Shown piece after piece: positions 53,650-63,400 of a DNA stretch of 64,000 nt (positions within the stretch are counted from its first letter, which is position 1; each line of letters begins with the position of its first letter). Under the pieces are notes generated by a model, which had not been told where the DNA came from, did not search any database, and was given only the letters and a program-made list of their open reading frames with translations. The translations under genes and the position numbers were made by a program. This DNA comes from M3007 sp040397785 (GTDB taxonomy: Bacteria > Bacteroidota > Bacteroidia > Chitinophagales > Saprospiraceae). The stretch is from the NCBI GenBank assembly GCA_040397785.1, contig JBBAVI010000001.1, positions 62,001-126,000 of the forward strand. The letters run 5' to 3'.

Positions 53650-54767
53650 TGAATGAGCTCTTTAAAATACCGCCAAGGACTATTTCTCAATTAACAACAC
53701 CTGAGAAACTAACCGAATATTTCTCTGAACTTATTGGTCGATCTTTTCCACTTACAGGTAAAACTCGTACTGATGGTTCAAATTTAAGAAAATTGATCGC
53801 TTCTATATTGTTCCAAAACACATTTCCAGAATTGGCACAAACTGAACAATATGAAATCCTTCCACCCAAAAGAAAAGGTGTACCTAAGATATTAAGCCAT
53901 TTAATTGACACATATCTTATTACCAGTGGAGAGTCTTATAACCTACAAGTTTGGAATCGAATTCCTGGAAGTAATTCGTTGTTGGTAAAGTATGAAAATG
54001 GCGAAAGTTTACGGTGTATTGATGTTAGGTTTGTATTGGTAAAAATTGATATCAAATTAGAAAAAATCACTTCAGTTCTTATCATGACTCCTGATTATAT
54101 AGAAAAAAAATTTGGTGTATTTGGAAAGCCAACAATTAAACATCAATTATTAATTTCAAGGAAAGTTCGTAAATCGATTATCGAAAGTCCCGACAAGATA
54201 TTTTCACTTCCTGATTCAAAAAAGATTGCATACTATATTCGTCATGACTACCAATCTCCCGATTCTGGATTGGTTTCGGAACCGACAATTGATAATTTAT
54301 TTTCAATAGCATTAATTTTGAGTCTTGTCGCTAAAGATCTCATCGGATATAAACTCGATTCTGGTCCAACTAAAAATCGAGGTCAGGCGTTAGAGCGAAA
54401 AGTGAGTGAGCTATTAGGATATAAAATTCTTGAGAATGACTTATTACATGGTGCATTTCCAGATATCAAAAACCAGTTACTTGAAGTAAAAGTTCAAGAT
54501 ACCCAAACCGTTGATTTAGGCAGGTTTTCGCCAGCGCAGGCAGAGCCAATATCTAGCACACATAATTTTACTACATTTGACGTTCGTTATTTAATTGCAC
54601 TAACTAACCCAAAAACTGAAATCATAGAAGGCCTTATTTTATCTCCAGGGGAAAGACTTGGGGAGATTTTTTCATATGTAAGCGCTGAAAGTTTTAAGTG
54701 CCAGAGATCTATTAAAATGCAGTTTTTTGATAAATATCATGGCAAAGCAGTTTTTAATCCAGATTAA
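53649..54767 (+). CDS. Type II restriction endonuclease, PD-(D/E)xK fold
   Basis: 372 residues with no close named relative that I can recognise. GQALERKVSELLGYKI (Glu249 on the core helix) precedes GAFPDIKNQLLEVKVQD, which gives the catalytic set Asp272, Glu279, Lys281 of a PD-(D/E)xK nuclease. The first 200 residues are probably DNA recognition. Position between the C gene and the methyltransferase supports the call. It overlaps the C gene by one base and the convergent methyltransferase by 14 bases. Codon and base use are much A+T-richer than in neighbours. Recognition site cannot be read. Confidence 0.85.
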   Translation: MNELFKIPPRTISQLTTPEKLTEYFSELIGRSFPLTGKTRTDGSNLRKLIASILFQNTFPELAQTEQYEILPPKRKGVPKILSHLIDTYLITSGESYNLQVWNRIPGSNSLLVKYENGESLRCIDVRFVLVKIDIKLEKITSVLIMTPDYIEKKFGVFGKPTIKHQLLISRKVRKSIIESPDKIFSLPDSKKIAYYIRHDYQSPDSGLVSEPTIDNLFSIALILSLVAKDLIGYKLDSGPTKNRGQALERKVSELLGYKILENDLLHGAFPDIKNQLLEVKVQDTQTVDLGRFSPAQAEPISSTHNFTTFDVRYLIALTNPKTEIIEGLILSPGERLGEIFSYVSAESFKCQRSIKMQFFDKYHGKAVFNPD

Positions 54768-56463
54768 AAACTGGTTCAATATTGAAACATTTTGCAACCT
54801 TTATTTCTAACTCTTTTTCCAGTATTGATATTTGATCAAGATTTTCAGTGAAATTCAACTGCTTTACCAATGAAATTACCTCAATAGCTGCTTTTGAGGA
54901 ATATTCTGGCAAAGGATATCTCTCTACATATTGAGTAATATATCTTCTTCGTCCTGAGTAAAGTTTATTATTAAAAACTAAATCATGATACTTTGTCATC
55001 AATTTTGAATTTGCAATTCCCTGAATAAATAATAATTTATCAATATCGTCTTTCTTTTCAGCAGAAATCCAGTAACAATTCCCATTTACAATTTTGCCCG
55101 ATGTATCAAAGAAAAATCGTGGTTTTAAGCTTATATCCGGGAAAACAAGCTTTGGAAAAACCCATTGATCAGGCTTATGTGAAACCCAAAGTTCATACCA
55201 TTTTCGACCTGATTCTATTAAATATTTCCTTGCCTTTAATACTTCTTCGTGCTTTAGAAAATAGCGTTTTGCAATTGGGTACTTTTCAATATCAACCGTT
55301 TCCTTATGCCCGTTTTTAGCAACGTGAGGATATAGTACTTTTAGTTTAATATTTTCCACTGTGCCCCAGGCCCCAATATTTTCTTGGGAAACTAGTTCTT
55401 TTAATATCTCATCCTCCGGCTTGTCAACACCAAGATCATCCCATTTATCGCTTATGAAAACTTTATCAGCTGTCGATTTTATACCAACTTTTACTTTGAA
55501 AAAATCTCCAACCTTGTATTTTGAGGCTAAATCAATCTTAGAAACCCAACTAGCCTCTTCTGTTGAAAGAATCTCCCATGGACTTGATGAGCCAACTTCG
55601 TATATTAAGGTTCCAGATGATTTTTTGTAACGCTTTTGGTCTGTTGAAAAATATCCCGATATTGGACTTGATAGTACCTCAAATACGTCATCAACTTTAG
55701 TTAACGGCCCGCGATATCCGTTTAACTCTTCATAAACTTTAATAAAATTAGATTTTGAAGTTTTGGGGATGCGACATTTCCTTCCAATAAAAATCGCTGG
55801 TAATACTGCAGCATCAAAAATCTTAGTATCACCCAGATCTATTAGTTCTAGTATTTCAAAGTTTTCAGACAAATATTTTCGAATAGCCTCACCACTCTTA
55901 GTTGATAAATAACGATTTGAGGTTATAACGCCTAGTAATCCCCCAACTTTCAAACTTTCTGTCATTGCAATTAAAAAAGGGTGGTATAGATCAACCCTAC
56001 CTTTCAGATTAAACTTGTTAGCAAGTGCTTGTGCCTTTTCGGTGCCAAGAATCTGGGTTCTGACGTACGGTGGATTAGCAATTACAATATCGAATAGTCC
56101 ATTCAATCGCGACTTTTCAGTGTTGATAAAATTTAATACAGTCTGTTTGTTAGTAACATCTATCGCATTCAGAAAATCACCATGGAATAGTTCAAAATTA
56201 CTAATGTCAAATTTTTGCAACCGCTTTTTGGCAAAATTTAGATACGAGTCATCAGAATCGTAACCAGTTAACTTAAATTCTGATTTCTTGTCCGAAAGCT
56301 TATCGCCAATTGCTAATAATAACTCTCCATGACCACAGGCAGGATCAAGTATGCTTTTATGATGAATCGTTGCGTATTTTAAGATAAGGTTGGCAAGATA
56401 ACTTGCAAGCGGTTTCGGTGTAAACGTTGCACCTGTACTCTTAATTTGTGCTTTTGTTGCCAT
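54754..56463 (-). CDS. Type II N6-adenine DNA methyltransferase
   Basis: 569 residues from the ATG at 56463 (an ATG at 56472 is in frame). TGATFTPKPLASYLANLI (motif X), SILDPACGHGELLLAI (motif I, SAM binding) and FDIVIANPPYVRTQ (motif IV, NPPY) come in gamma-class order. The C-terminal half is a TaqI/BsuBI-like target-recognition domain ending YVERYPLPE. It methylates adenine to protect host DNA from the adjoining endonuclease. It faces the C and endonuclease genes, and the 3' ends overlap by 14 bases. Promoter box at 56489-56482. Confidence 0.93.
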   Translation of the reverse strand: MATKAQIKSTGATFTPKPLASYLANLILKYATIHHKSILDPACGHGELLLAIGDKLSDKKSEFKLTGYDSDDSYLNFAKKRLQKFDISNFELFHGDFLNAIDVTNKQTVLNFINTEKSRLNGLFDIVIANPPYVRTQILGTEKAQALANKFNLKGRVDLYHPFLIAMTESLKVGGLLGVITSNRYLSTKSGEAIRKYLSENFEILELIDLGDTKIFDAAVLPAIFIGRKCRIPKTSKSNFIKVYEELNGYRGPLTKVDDVFEVLSSPISGYFSTDQKRYKKSSGTLIYEVGSSSPWEILSTEEASWVSKIDLASKYKVGDFFKVKVGIKSTADKVFISDKWDDLGVDKPEDEILKELVSQENIGAWGTVENIKLKVLYPHVAKNGHKETVDIEKYPIAKRYFLKHEEVLKARKYLIESGRKWYELWVSHKPDQWVFPKLVFPDISLKPRFFFDTSGKIVNGNCYWISAEKKDDIDKLLFIQGIANSKLMTKYHDLVFNNKLYSGRRRYITQYVERYPLPEYSSKAAIEVISLVKQLNFTENLDQISILEKELEIKVAKCFNIEPVFNLD

Positions 56464-56481
56464 AGGTCTCATGTGAAAAAG

Positions 56482-56489
56482 CAAAGTTA
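56482..56489 (-). promoter_or_regulatory. -7 box of the methyltransferase gene
   Basis: TAACTTTG on the minus strand, 10-19 bases before the candidate ATGs at 56472 and 56463. It carries no C-box, so the methyltransferase is probably expressed independently of the C protein. Confidence 0.62.
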
Positions 56490-56525
56490 TTACTTTTTAC
56501 ATAAAACGATATGTTTTAAAATGGA

Positions 56526-57203
56526 TTATTTATCCATCAAACGCAATCCCTCTCGACGGGTTAAAGGAGCCAACGGTGTTGCAGCAATAAATGCCCGAAC
56601 CGCCTCCGGATTGGTGCGGGAATATTGTCTCAAGGCCCAACCGGCCCCTTTTTGAATAAAAAACTCCTTGGATCCAGCCAGGCGTCGGATATACTCGAAC
56701 AGTAGCGCCGAATCGGTATCATTTTTATACGAAAGTTGAAAAATAATGCTCACCCGTTGCAGCCACATATGGTCCGAATCCATCCAGCGTTCGGTAATGG
56801 GTTTCATTTGTTCGGGAAACCGTTTGAAGTGTATCCCCACCAATTTGGCGATCCAATCGACCGTATCCCACCAGGAACGGGTACAAATCAGGGTTTCGAG
56901 CAGTTGTATGGCCTGTGCGTCGTGTTTCTTAATCGTTTTTTCAACACATTGCAAGGCAAAATAGTGCATTTCACGGTGATCATCTTCAAAACACAAGTGC
57001 GTGAGGGCAGGAAGGTCGGCAGGCGCGGGCAAGCCATTTTCCTCAAATATTTGTTTGGAAATGGCCACCCAATGCGGCGCTTTCAGGCCAAAGAATTCAA
57101 ATTGATGGCGCATATAAGCCATTTGTCCTTGCGCAATCGAAGGGTCGCCCGCCGCCCGAAAACGCGCTGCAACCAAAGTATAATAGGATTGAGGATCCAG
57201 CAT
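56526..57203 (-). CDS. DNA alkylation repair glycosylase (AlkD-like)
   Basis: 225 residues of HEAT-like helical repeats. WWDTVDWIAKLVG carries Asp113, matching the catalytic Asp of Bacillus AlkD, and MWLQRVSIIFQLSY the DNA-contacting Arg150; KEFFIQKGAGWALRQYS is the last conserved repeat. It excises N3- and N7-alkylated purines. It directly follows the end of the A+T-rich island on the same strand as the methyltransferase. Confidence 0.92.
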   Translation of the reverse strand: MLDPQSYYTLVAARFRAAGDPSIAQGQMAYMRHQFEFFGLKAPHWVAISKQIFEENGLPAPADLPALTHLCFEDDHREMHYFALQCVEKTIKKHDAQAIQLLETLICTRSWWDTVDWIAKLVGIHFKRFPEQMKPITERWMDSDHMWLQRVSIIFQLSYKNDTDSALLFEYIRRLAGSKEFFIQKGAGWALRQYSRTNPEAVRAFIAATPLAPLTRREGLRLMDK

Positions 57204-57346
57204 GCCCCTGTTTTTTGTGTCGAAAGGTACAAAGAGGCCTCCAAAACCTTGTATCCATCGAAAGGAAAGCCGCGCTTAAAACTAAATTGCTCGAAAAGCC
57301 GTTCCTTTGCAGTCCAATCCAACTTACGTGAACACATCTTTTTGAT

Positions 57347-58231
57347 ATGATGAAACAAGTCCTTTTTCCTTTGGCAGCCATTTGTCTGCTGTTTGGCGCC
57401 TGTGCCGTGAAGCCCAAAGCAAATTTTACCATGCCGGTCAAAAAAGTAACCGCGCCCGCCCTGGTAAATTTCACCAATACTTCCCTGAAAGCAGAAAGCT
57501 ATGAATGGGACTTTGGCGACGGCGGTACCTCCAAAGAAGTGAGCCCTAGCCACAAATACAAACATTCCGGCAATTTTACCGTCGTACTTAAAGCCACTAA
57601 AGGCAACAAAACTGTACTTTCCAAACAAATGATCCAGGTAACTGCACCCGAGCGCTGTCTCGTAGAAATTGAAACCACCATGGGCACCATGCTTGCCGAA
57701 CTGTATTCGGCAACCCCCAAACACCGCGACAATTTTGTCAAACTTTCCGATGAAGGCTATTATGACGAATTGTTGTTCCACCGGGTTATTTCCGGGTTTA
57801 TGATCCAAGGCGGCGATCCGAACTCGCGGGGCGCAAAACCCGGCCAATCCCTCGGCTTCGGCGGCCCCAGCCATTTGGTTCCAGCAGAATTTGTTGATTC
57901 GTTGGTACACCTGAAAGGCGCAATTTGTGCAGCCCGCACCAGCAATCCAGAAAAAAAATCGAGCGGTTCGCAATTTTACATTGTACAAGGCGCACCCGTT
58001 GCGGCTGAAATGCTTACCCAGATTGAAAACAGCCGCGGTTTTCACTACACCCCCGAACAACGTGCCGATTACACGACCATCGGTGGCACCCCGCAGCTCG
58101 ACCGTGAATACACCGTGTTTGGCCGCGTAATTGAGGGTTTGGACGTTATAGACAAGATTGCGGCGACCCAAACAGGCGCTGGCGACCGTCCAACAACCGA
58201 TGTGAAAATGAAAATTCGGGTCATTAAGTAA
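57347..58231 (+). CDS. PKD-domain cyclophilin lipoprotein (peptidyl-prolyl isomerase)
   Basis: 294 residues. The lipoprotein signal ends LLFGAC with acylated Cys19. A PKD domain (about 25-105, YEWDFGDGGTSKEVSPSHKY) precedes a cyclophilin domain with FHRVISGFMIQGGDP and SGSQFYIVQG. An insertion after VQG (residues about 220-255) and the catalytic-Arg FHR are both visible. It would fold or isomerise proline bonds of exported proteins at a membrane. PKD-cyclophilin fusion in one lipoprotein is unusual. The OstA-like gene follows after 34 bases. Confidence 0.92.
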   Translation: MMKQVLFPLAAICLLFGACAVKPKANFTMPVKKVTAPALVNFTNTSLKAESYEWDFGDGGTSKEVSPSHKYKHSGNFTVVLKATKGNKTVLSKQMIQVTAPERCLVEIETTMGTMLAELYSATPKHRDNFVKLSDEGYYDELLFHRVISGFMIQGGDPNSRGAKPGQSLGFGGPSHLVPAEFVDSLVHLKGAICAARTSNPEKKSSGSQFYIVQGAPVAAEMLTQIENSRGFHYTPEQRADYTTIGGTPQLDREYTVFGRVIEGLDVIDKIAATQTGAGDRPTTDVKMKIRVIK

Positions 58232-58265
58232 TTTCAAATCCAAGGAGCGCCGGGCTCCGAACAAC

Positions 58266-60164
58266 ATGCATTTATTGGTAAATTGCATTTCAATACGCAC
58301 AAATTGGTACGATAAGGTGGCTTGGCCCTTTATCGTACTCTTGTTCGTGTGCCCGGCGCTGCTTTTGGCCCAAAACCCCGGGACTGCCGCCCAGGATACC
58401 ACCCAAAAATTGAAAATTGAAACGGCCCAACAAGTAGAGGGATTTTCAAGAAACGGGCACGAATCGCGCAAACTGAGCGGCAATGTGCGACTGCGCCAAG
58501 AAAACACCCTGGTGTATTGTGATACGGCCATCATTGACGATTATACCAACAATGCGGTGTTGCGCGGCAATGTGGTATTGGAGCAAAGTGACTCTGTAAA
58601 AGTATTTGCCGATTCGGCAGTGTACCTCGCAGCGATTAAAACCAGCGACCTATTTGGCAATGTGGTGCTGGTCAATGGCGTACAGGAGTTATTTACAGAC
58701 AAACTGCGCTACGACATGGCCAATAAAATAGCCACTTACCACCAGGGCGCTACCATGACCAATGGAAAAAGCCAGCTGGTAAGTCGACATGGGTATTATT
58801 TTGTCCAAAAGAAAGAGATTTACTTCAAGGGCAATGTGTTGGTGACCGATCCGGAATTTACGATGCGTACCGATACCATGCAGTTCAATACAGAAACCCA
58901 GACCGTTGGTTTTCTTGCGCCCACCTTGATCAGTCAGCGCAAAAGTAAAATATACACTGAAGGCGGTTTTTACGACATTGAAAACCAGTTTGCGGAGTTT
59001 GATAAAAACCCGCAATACGAAAAAGACGGTCAAAAAGGCAAAGCGAAAAAAATGCGGTATAGCGGCAGCACCAAAGAATATACCTTGGAAGGAGACGCTT
59101 ATATTGACGATCGGGACAAAGGGCAAAAAGTGCAGGCCGATGTGGTGCGTTTTAATTCGGAAACCGATGCTACGGTACTCAAGGGCAATGCACATTTTCA
59201 GGACAGCACCCGCGATATTACAGGCGCGGAGATTCGGTACAACAGTAAAGTAAAAGATTTTCAGTTGCTGGGCCGGGGTCGGCTGGTGGATCCACCGAAT
59301 ATTATTGAGGCCGATTCGCTCAATTTTAATGACGAATTGGGCAGTGGCTTGGCCCTTGGCAGCGTTATTTTTCAGGATACGGTGAATAATTACACTATTT
59401 TGTCGTACCGGATGGATTATAACAAAAAGACGGAATACCTCAATGCTTTTGGCGGATTTGGGGCAGATGGTGCGGCAGGCAGGCCGATGATGAAAAACCT
59501 GATGGAAGGTGACACCTTATTTATGAGTGCGGACACCCTTATTTCGTACAAACCAGACAGCGCATCGACGAACCGATTGCTGATTGCCCATCGGGATGTG
59601 CGTATTTTTAAAAGCGACCTGCAGGCGGTATGCGATTCCCTTTCGTTTAGTTCGGCCGATTCTATTTTTTGGTTTTTCAAATTGGATAGTATTCAGCAGC
59701 CTTTGCTTTGGAGTGATACGACGCAGTTTTCGGGCGATACGATCCGATTATTGCTGAAAAACAACAAAATAGATCGTTTGTGGCTTACAAAAAATGCCTT
59801 TGTGATCAATTCAGAAGAGGGTATTTTATTCAATCAAATAAAAGGACGTAACATCACTACAACGTTTCGGGACAATGAGGCTAAAGAAATGTTTGTGGAA
59901 GGCAATGCACAGGCCGTGTATTATGCCCTGGATGATAAAGGTGCCTATGTAGGACTCAATGAGACTGCTTGCTCGGAAATGCGCATGTTTTTTGATAAAA
60001 AAAAGTTAGAACTCATCAAGTTTTACGCAGAACCGGCGGGTACTTTTACCCCGATGAGCAAGGCAGGTAAAGAGAACAAACCCCTGGATGGTTTTTTATG
60101 GGAGCAAAAACGTCGGCCGCGAAATATGAGCGATTTATTAAAGCAAAAAAGTGCAATACGTTAA
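58266..60164 (+). CDS. OstA/LptA-like protein
   Basis: 632 residues. An N-terminal signal or anchor (FIVLLFVCPALLLAQ, about 21-35) is followed by a repeated beta-jellyroll pattern of the OstA/LptA type: LSGNVRLRQENTLVYCDTAIIDDYTNNAVLRGNVVLEQ, then further AdxxxY/F, GNV repeats through residue 360. The remaining part has the same strands. Bacteroidota have such long OstA-like proteins in lipopolysaccharide or glycolipid transport across the periplasm. Co-transcription with the cyclophilin lipoprotein suggests an envelope-assembly unit. Confidence 0.88.
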   Translation: MHLLVNCISIRTNWYDKVAWPFIVLLFVCPALLLAQNPGTAAQDTTQKLKIETAQQVEGFSRNGHESRKLSGNVRLRQENTLVYCDTAIIDDYTNNAVLRGNVVLEQSDSVKVFADSAVYLAAIKTSDLFGNVVLVNGVQELFTDKLRYDMANKIATYHQGATMTNGKSQLVSRHGYYFVQKKEIYFKGNVLVTDPEFTMRTDTMQFNTETQTVGFLAPTLISQRKSKIYTEGGFYDIENQFAEFDKNPQYEKDGQKGKAKKMRYSGSTKEYTLEGDAYIDDRDKGQKVQADVVRFNSETDATVLKGNAHFQDSTRDITGAEIRYNSKVKDFQLLGRGRLVDPPNIIEADSLNFNDELGSGLALGSVIFQDTVNNYTILSYRMDYNKKTEYLNAFGGFGADGAAGRPMMKNLMEGDTLFMSADTLISYKPDSASTNRLLIAHRDVRIFKSDLQAVCDSLSFSSADSIFWFFKLDSIQQPLLWSDTTQFSGDTIRLLLKNNKIDRLWLTKNAFVINSEEGILFNQIKGRNITTTFRDNEAKEMFVEGNAQAVYYALDDKGAYVGLNETACSEMRMFFDKKKLELIKFYAEPAGTFTPMSKAGKENKPLDGFLWEQKRRPRNMSDLLKQKSAIR

Positions 60165-60352
60165 AAATGAATAATTTATAAAGAAAAGCGACTTTTTAGA
60201 AGTATTGAAATGTCCAATTAAGCCTTTTTAAAATTCCGCATTCTACTAAAATCTCGTATTATTCTATTACAAAATCGGCGTTTTTCTTACTTTGCAGCCC
60301 ACTCACTACCGGTTGCATTTTTATTCCATTGATTTCCTGTTTTATACAATGC

Positions 60353-60402
60353 GTTGCAAAACGCCGTGAAAGGCGTATTTGTAAGGCATAAATATTTGCA
60401 AC
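60353..60402 (+). promoter_or_regulatory. Structured leader abutting the adhesin start codon
   Basis: GTTGCAAA (60353-60360) pairs with TTTGCAAC (60395-60402), and ACGCC (60361-60365) with GGCGT (60372-60376) inside it. The outer 3' arm ends two bases before the ATG at 60405, so folding would hide the ribosome-binding region. Confidence 0.5.
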
Positions 60403-60404
60403 AT

Positions 60405-63400
60405 ATGCGGCTACTTTCTACCTTTTTTGCATTTTTCTACTTTGCACAACTTTCCTGGGCCCAATGTCCGCCAGTCGGCTTTCCCGAAGCGGGCAATACT
60501 TGTTCCACCGCACCCATATTATGTGCCAACCTGGATGGTTATTGTAATACGATTAACAATAACAATATGGTGCAAAACTTTCCGGGATGCCCGGGATTTC
60601 AGCTCAACAACGACGAATGGTTTGCCTTCTATGCCGGTTCTACCACCATCACCATGATTGTTACGCCGAGCAACTGCACCAGCAATGGCAGCAACCAGGG
60701 CTTGCAGGCTGGTATTTACAGGCAATGTACCAGTAATCCGGTCGACTTGCAATGCTCTTGTACCACCAACCCTTTTACCCTGACAGCCAATAATTTTATT
60801 GTTGGACAAATTTACTGGATGGTAATTGACGGTTGTGGCGGCGACGTTTGTGATTATTCGATTGATGTTACGGTGGGTTCTACCGTGGGTCAGCCACCTG
60901 CCAACCCGGGCCCGATCACCGGACCGGCCAATGTTTGTGAAGGAAGTACCACGAGCTATACCATTACGCCGCCGGTTGGGGCATCTATGTACAACTGGAC
61001 CCTCACGCCGCCTATTGGCACCCTGACCCCCAACAACAATACCGTTAGTATTGCCTGGGGCAGCAATACCACTTCTGCTGAGTTGTGTGTAAGCACCTCA
61101 AATGCATGTTACAACAATCCAACTCAATCTTGTTATACGATTGATGTGGTGCCCAGGCCAACGGCTACGCTTTCAGGCGCAGGGATTATCTGTGCGGGGG
61201 GCTCCGGGAATGTTCCTTTAACCGTGAATTTTACAGGAGAAGGTCCTTGGACATTTATTTATCGAATCAATGGCGTAAATCAGCCTGCTGTCACCACCAG
61301 TTCCAATCCATATACAATCAATGCCACGACTTCCGGCACCTACACCCTTGCAAGTGTTACCGGTGGCGCTGCAACCTGTACGGGAACGGTTTCGGGTACC
61401 TCCGTGGTATCACAAACCAATATTACCACAACGGCGGTCGTGACCCAAGCTATTTGTGGCCAAAGCAATGGCGCCATCAATTTAACCGCCAGCAACGGCA
61501 CTGCACCCTATACTTTTATCTGGTCGAGTGGACAAACAACGGAAGACCTGAGTGCCATCCCTGCGGGCACCTACACGGTGACGGTTACGGATAACAATGG
61601 CTGTACCAATACGGCCCAGGCTACGGTCAATGACAACCCGGTCACCCTCAACTTAACCGCTGTAGTAACCGCGAATACCACGTGCATCAATGGAAATGGG
61701 GCGATAAATTTGTCCGTAACCCCTGCCAATACCTATCAGTACAACTGGTCGAATGGCGCAACAACGGAAGATTTGGCGGATTTACCCCCTGGCTCCTACA
61801 CCGTGACCGTTACTTTTGGCGTAAACTGTACCAATACCGCCAGTTACACCATCAACGACAATCCGAATCAGCCCAATATTACAGCAACCACCACCCAATC
61901 TACCTGCGATCAAACCAATGGCAGCATCAACGCTTCGGTCACTGGCGGCGTTTCGCCTTACACCTATTTATGGTCGAATGGCGAGACAACGGAGGACTTA
62001 AGTAATTTGTTGGCAGGAACTTATACCCTGACCGTAACGGGCGCGAATGGTTGTACCAGAACGACCGAGCTGACGGTCTCGAACAACAATCCACCGATTA
62101 ATGTAACGGCCGTGGTGGTAAACAACACCACTTGCCTGGGCGGCAACGGCAGCATTAATGTATCGGTGGCGCCTGCCAACACCTACACCTATCTTTGGTC
62201 GAATGGCGAGACAACACAAGATTTGAGTAACCTTCCGCCAGGCACGTACTCGGTTACGGTTACCCAGGTGGGAAGCTGTACCCAAACGGCCGAATTTACC
62301 ATTAATGACAATCCCATTTTACCCAATATTGCACCCGTGGTGGTCAACACCACCTGCGATTTGGCCAACGGAAGCATTAATTTGTCGGTGAGTGGCGGCG
62401 TGGCACCGTACACGTATTTATGGTCTGGCGGAGAAACAACCAGTAGTTTTACCAACTTATTGGCCAACAGCTATCAGGTGACTGTGACCGGTGCGAATGG
62501 CTGTACCCAAACAGCGGATATCACCGTGAACAACAACAATCCACAAATCAATATTACCGCCACCGTTACCGCCAATACCATTTGTGTGCCCGGCAGCGGC
62601 AATGGCAGCATCAATGTATCGGTGAGCCCGATCAACCCGGCCTATACGTATATTTGGTCGAACGGATTTACCACGCAAGACTTGAACAACCTCGCGCCTG
62701 GAAATTATACCATCACGGTGAGCGCTGGTGGCACCTGTACAAATACGGCTGATTTTGAGGTGCCAGACAATCCGAATTTGCCCACGATTACCGGCAATTT
62801 TATAGAATCAACTTGTGATTTGGCAAACGGCAGCATTAACATCAGCGTAAATGGTGCCACTACCCCATATACTTATCTTTGGTCGAATGGCGCTACTACC
62901 CAGGACGTAACGGGTTTGGCGGCGAATGGATACACCGTTACAGTTACCGGAGCCAACGGCTGTACCAGCACTTCAGAATATAGCATTACGAACAACAATC
63001 CGCCCATTTCGGTAACCGCAGTAGTAAGTTCTAATACAACTTGCAATGCGAATGCCAACGGAGCAATAAATGTATCGGTGGTACCTGCAGGCACGTACAC
63101 GTACCTATGGTCGAATGGATTGACTACCCAGGATTTAACTGGTTTGGCCTCAGGCTCCTACCAGGTAACGGTTACAGGCGCAGGATCTTGCTCTGAAACT
63201 GCTTCGTTTGATGTGTCAGACAATCCGAATGTGCCCAATTTGAACTTTAATGGAACCAATGCGCGCTGCGGACTCAACAACGGGGCCGTTAATTTATCGG
63301 TTAGTGGCGGGGTAACTCCTTATACTTACCTGTGGACTAACAATGCGATTACGCAAGATTTGAGCAATGTGCCGAGTGGTTATTACGAAGTGACGGTAAC

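Noticed and set aside
57083..58534. 483-residue open frame on the minus strand
   Set aside because: It lies opposite the cyclophilin lipoprotein gene, which has clear motifs; the product is Phe/Cys/Gly-rich without any family feature, a shadow of the plus-strand codon bias.
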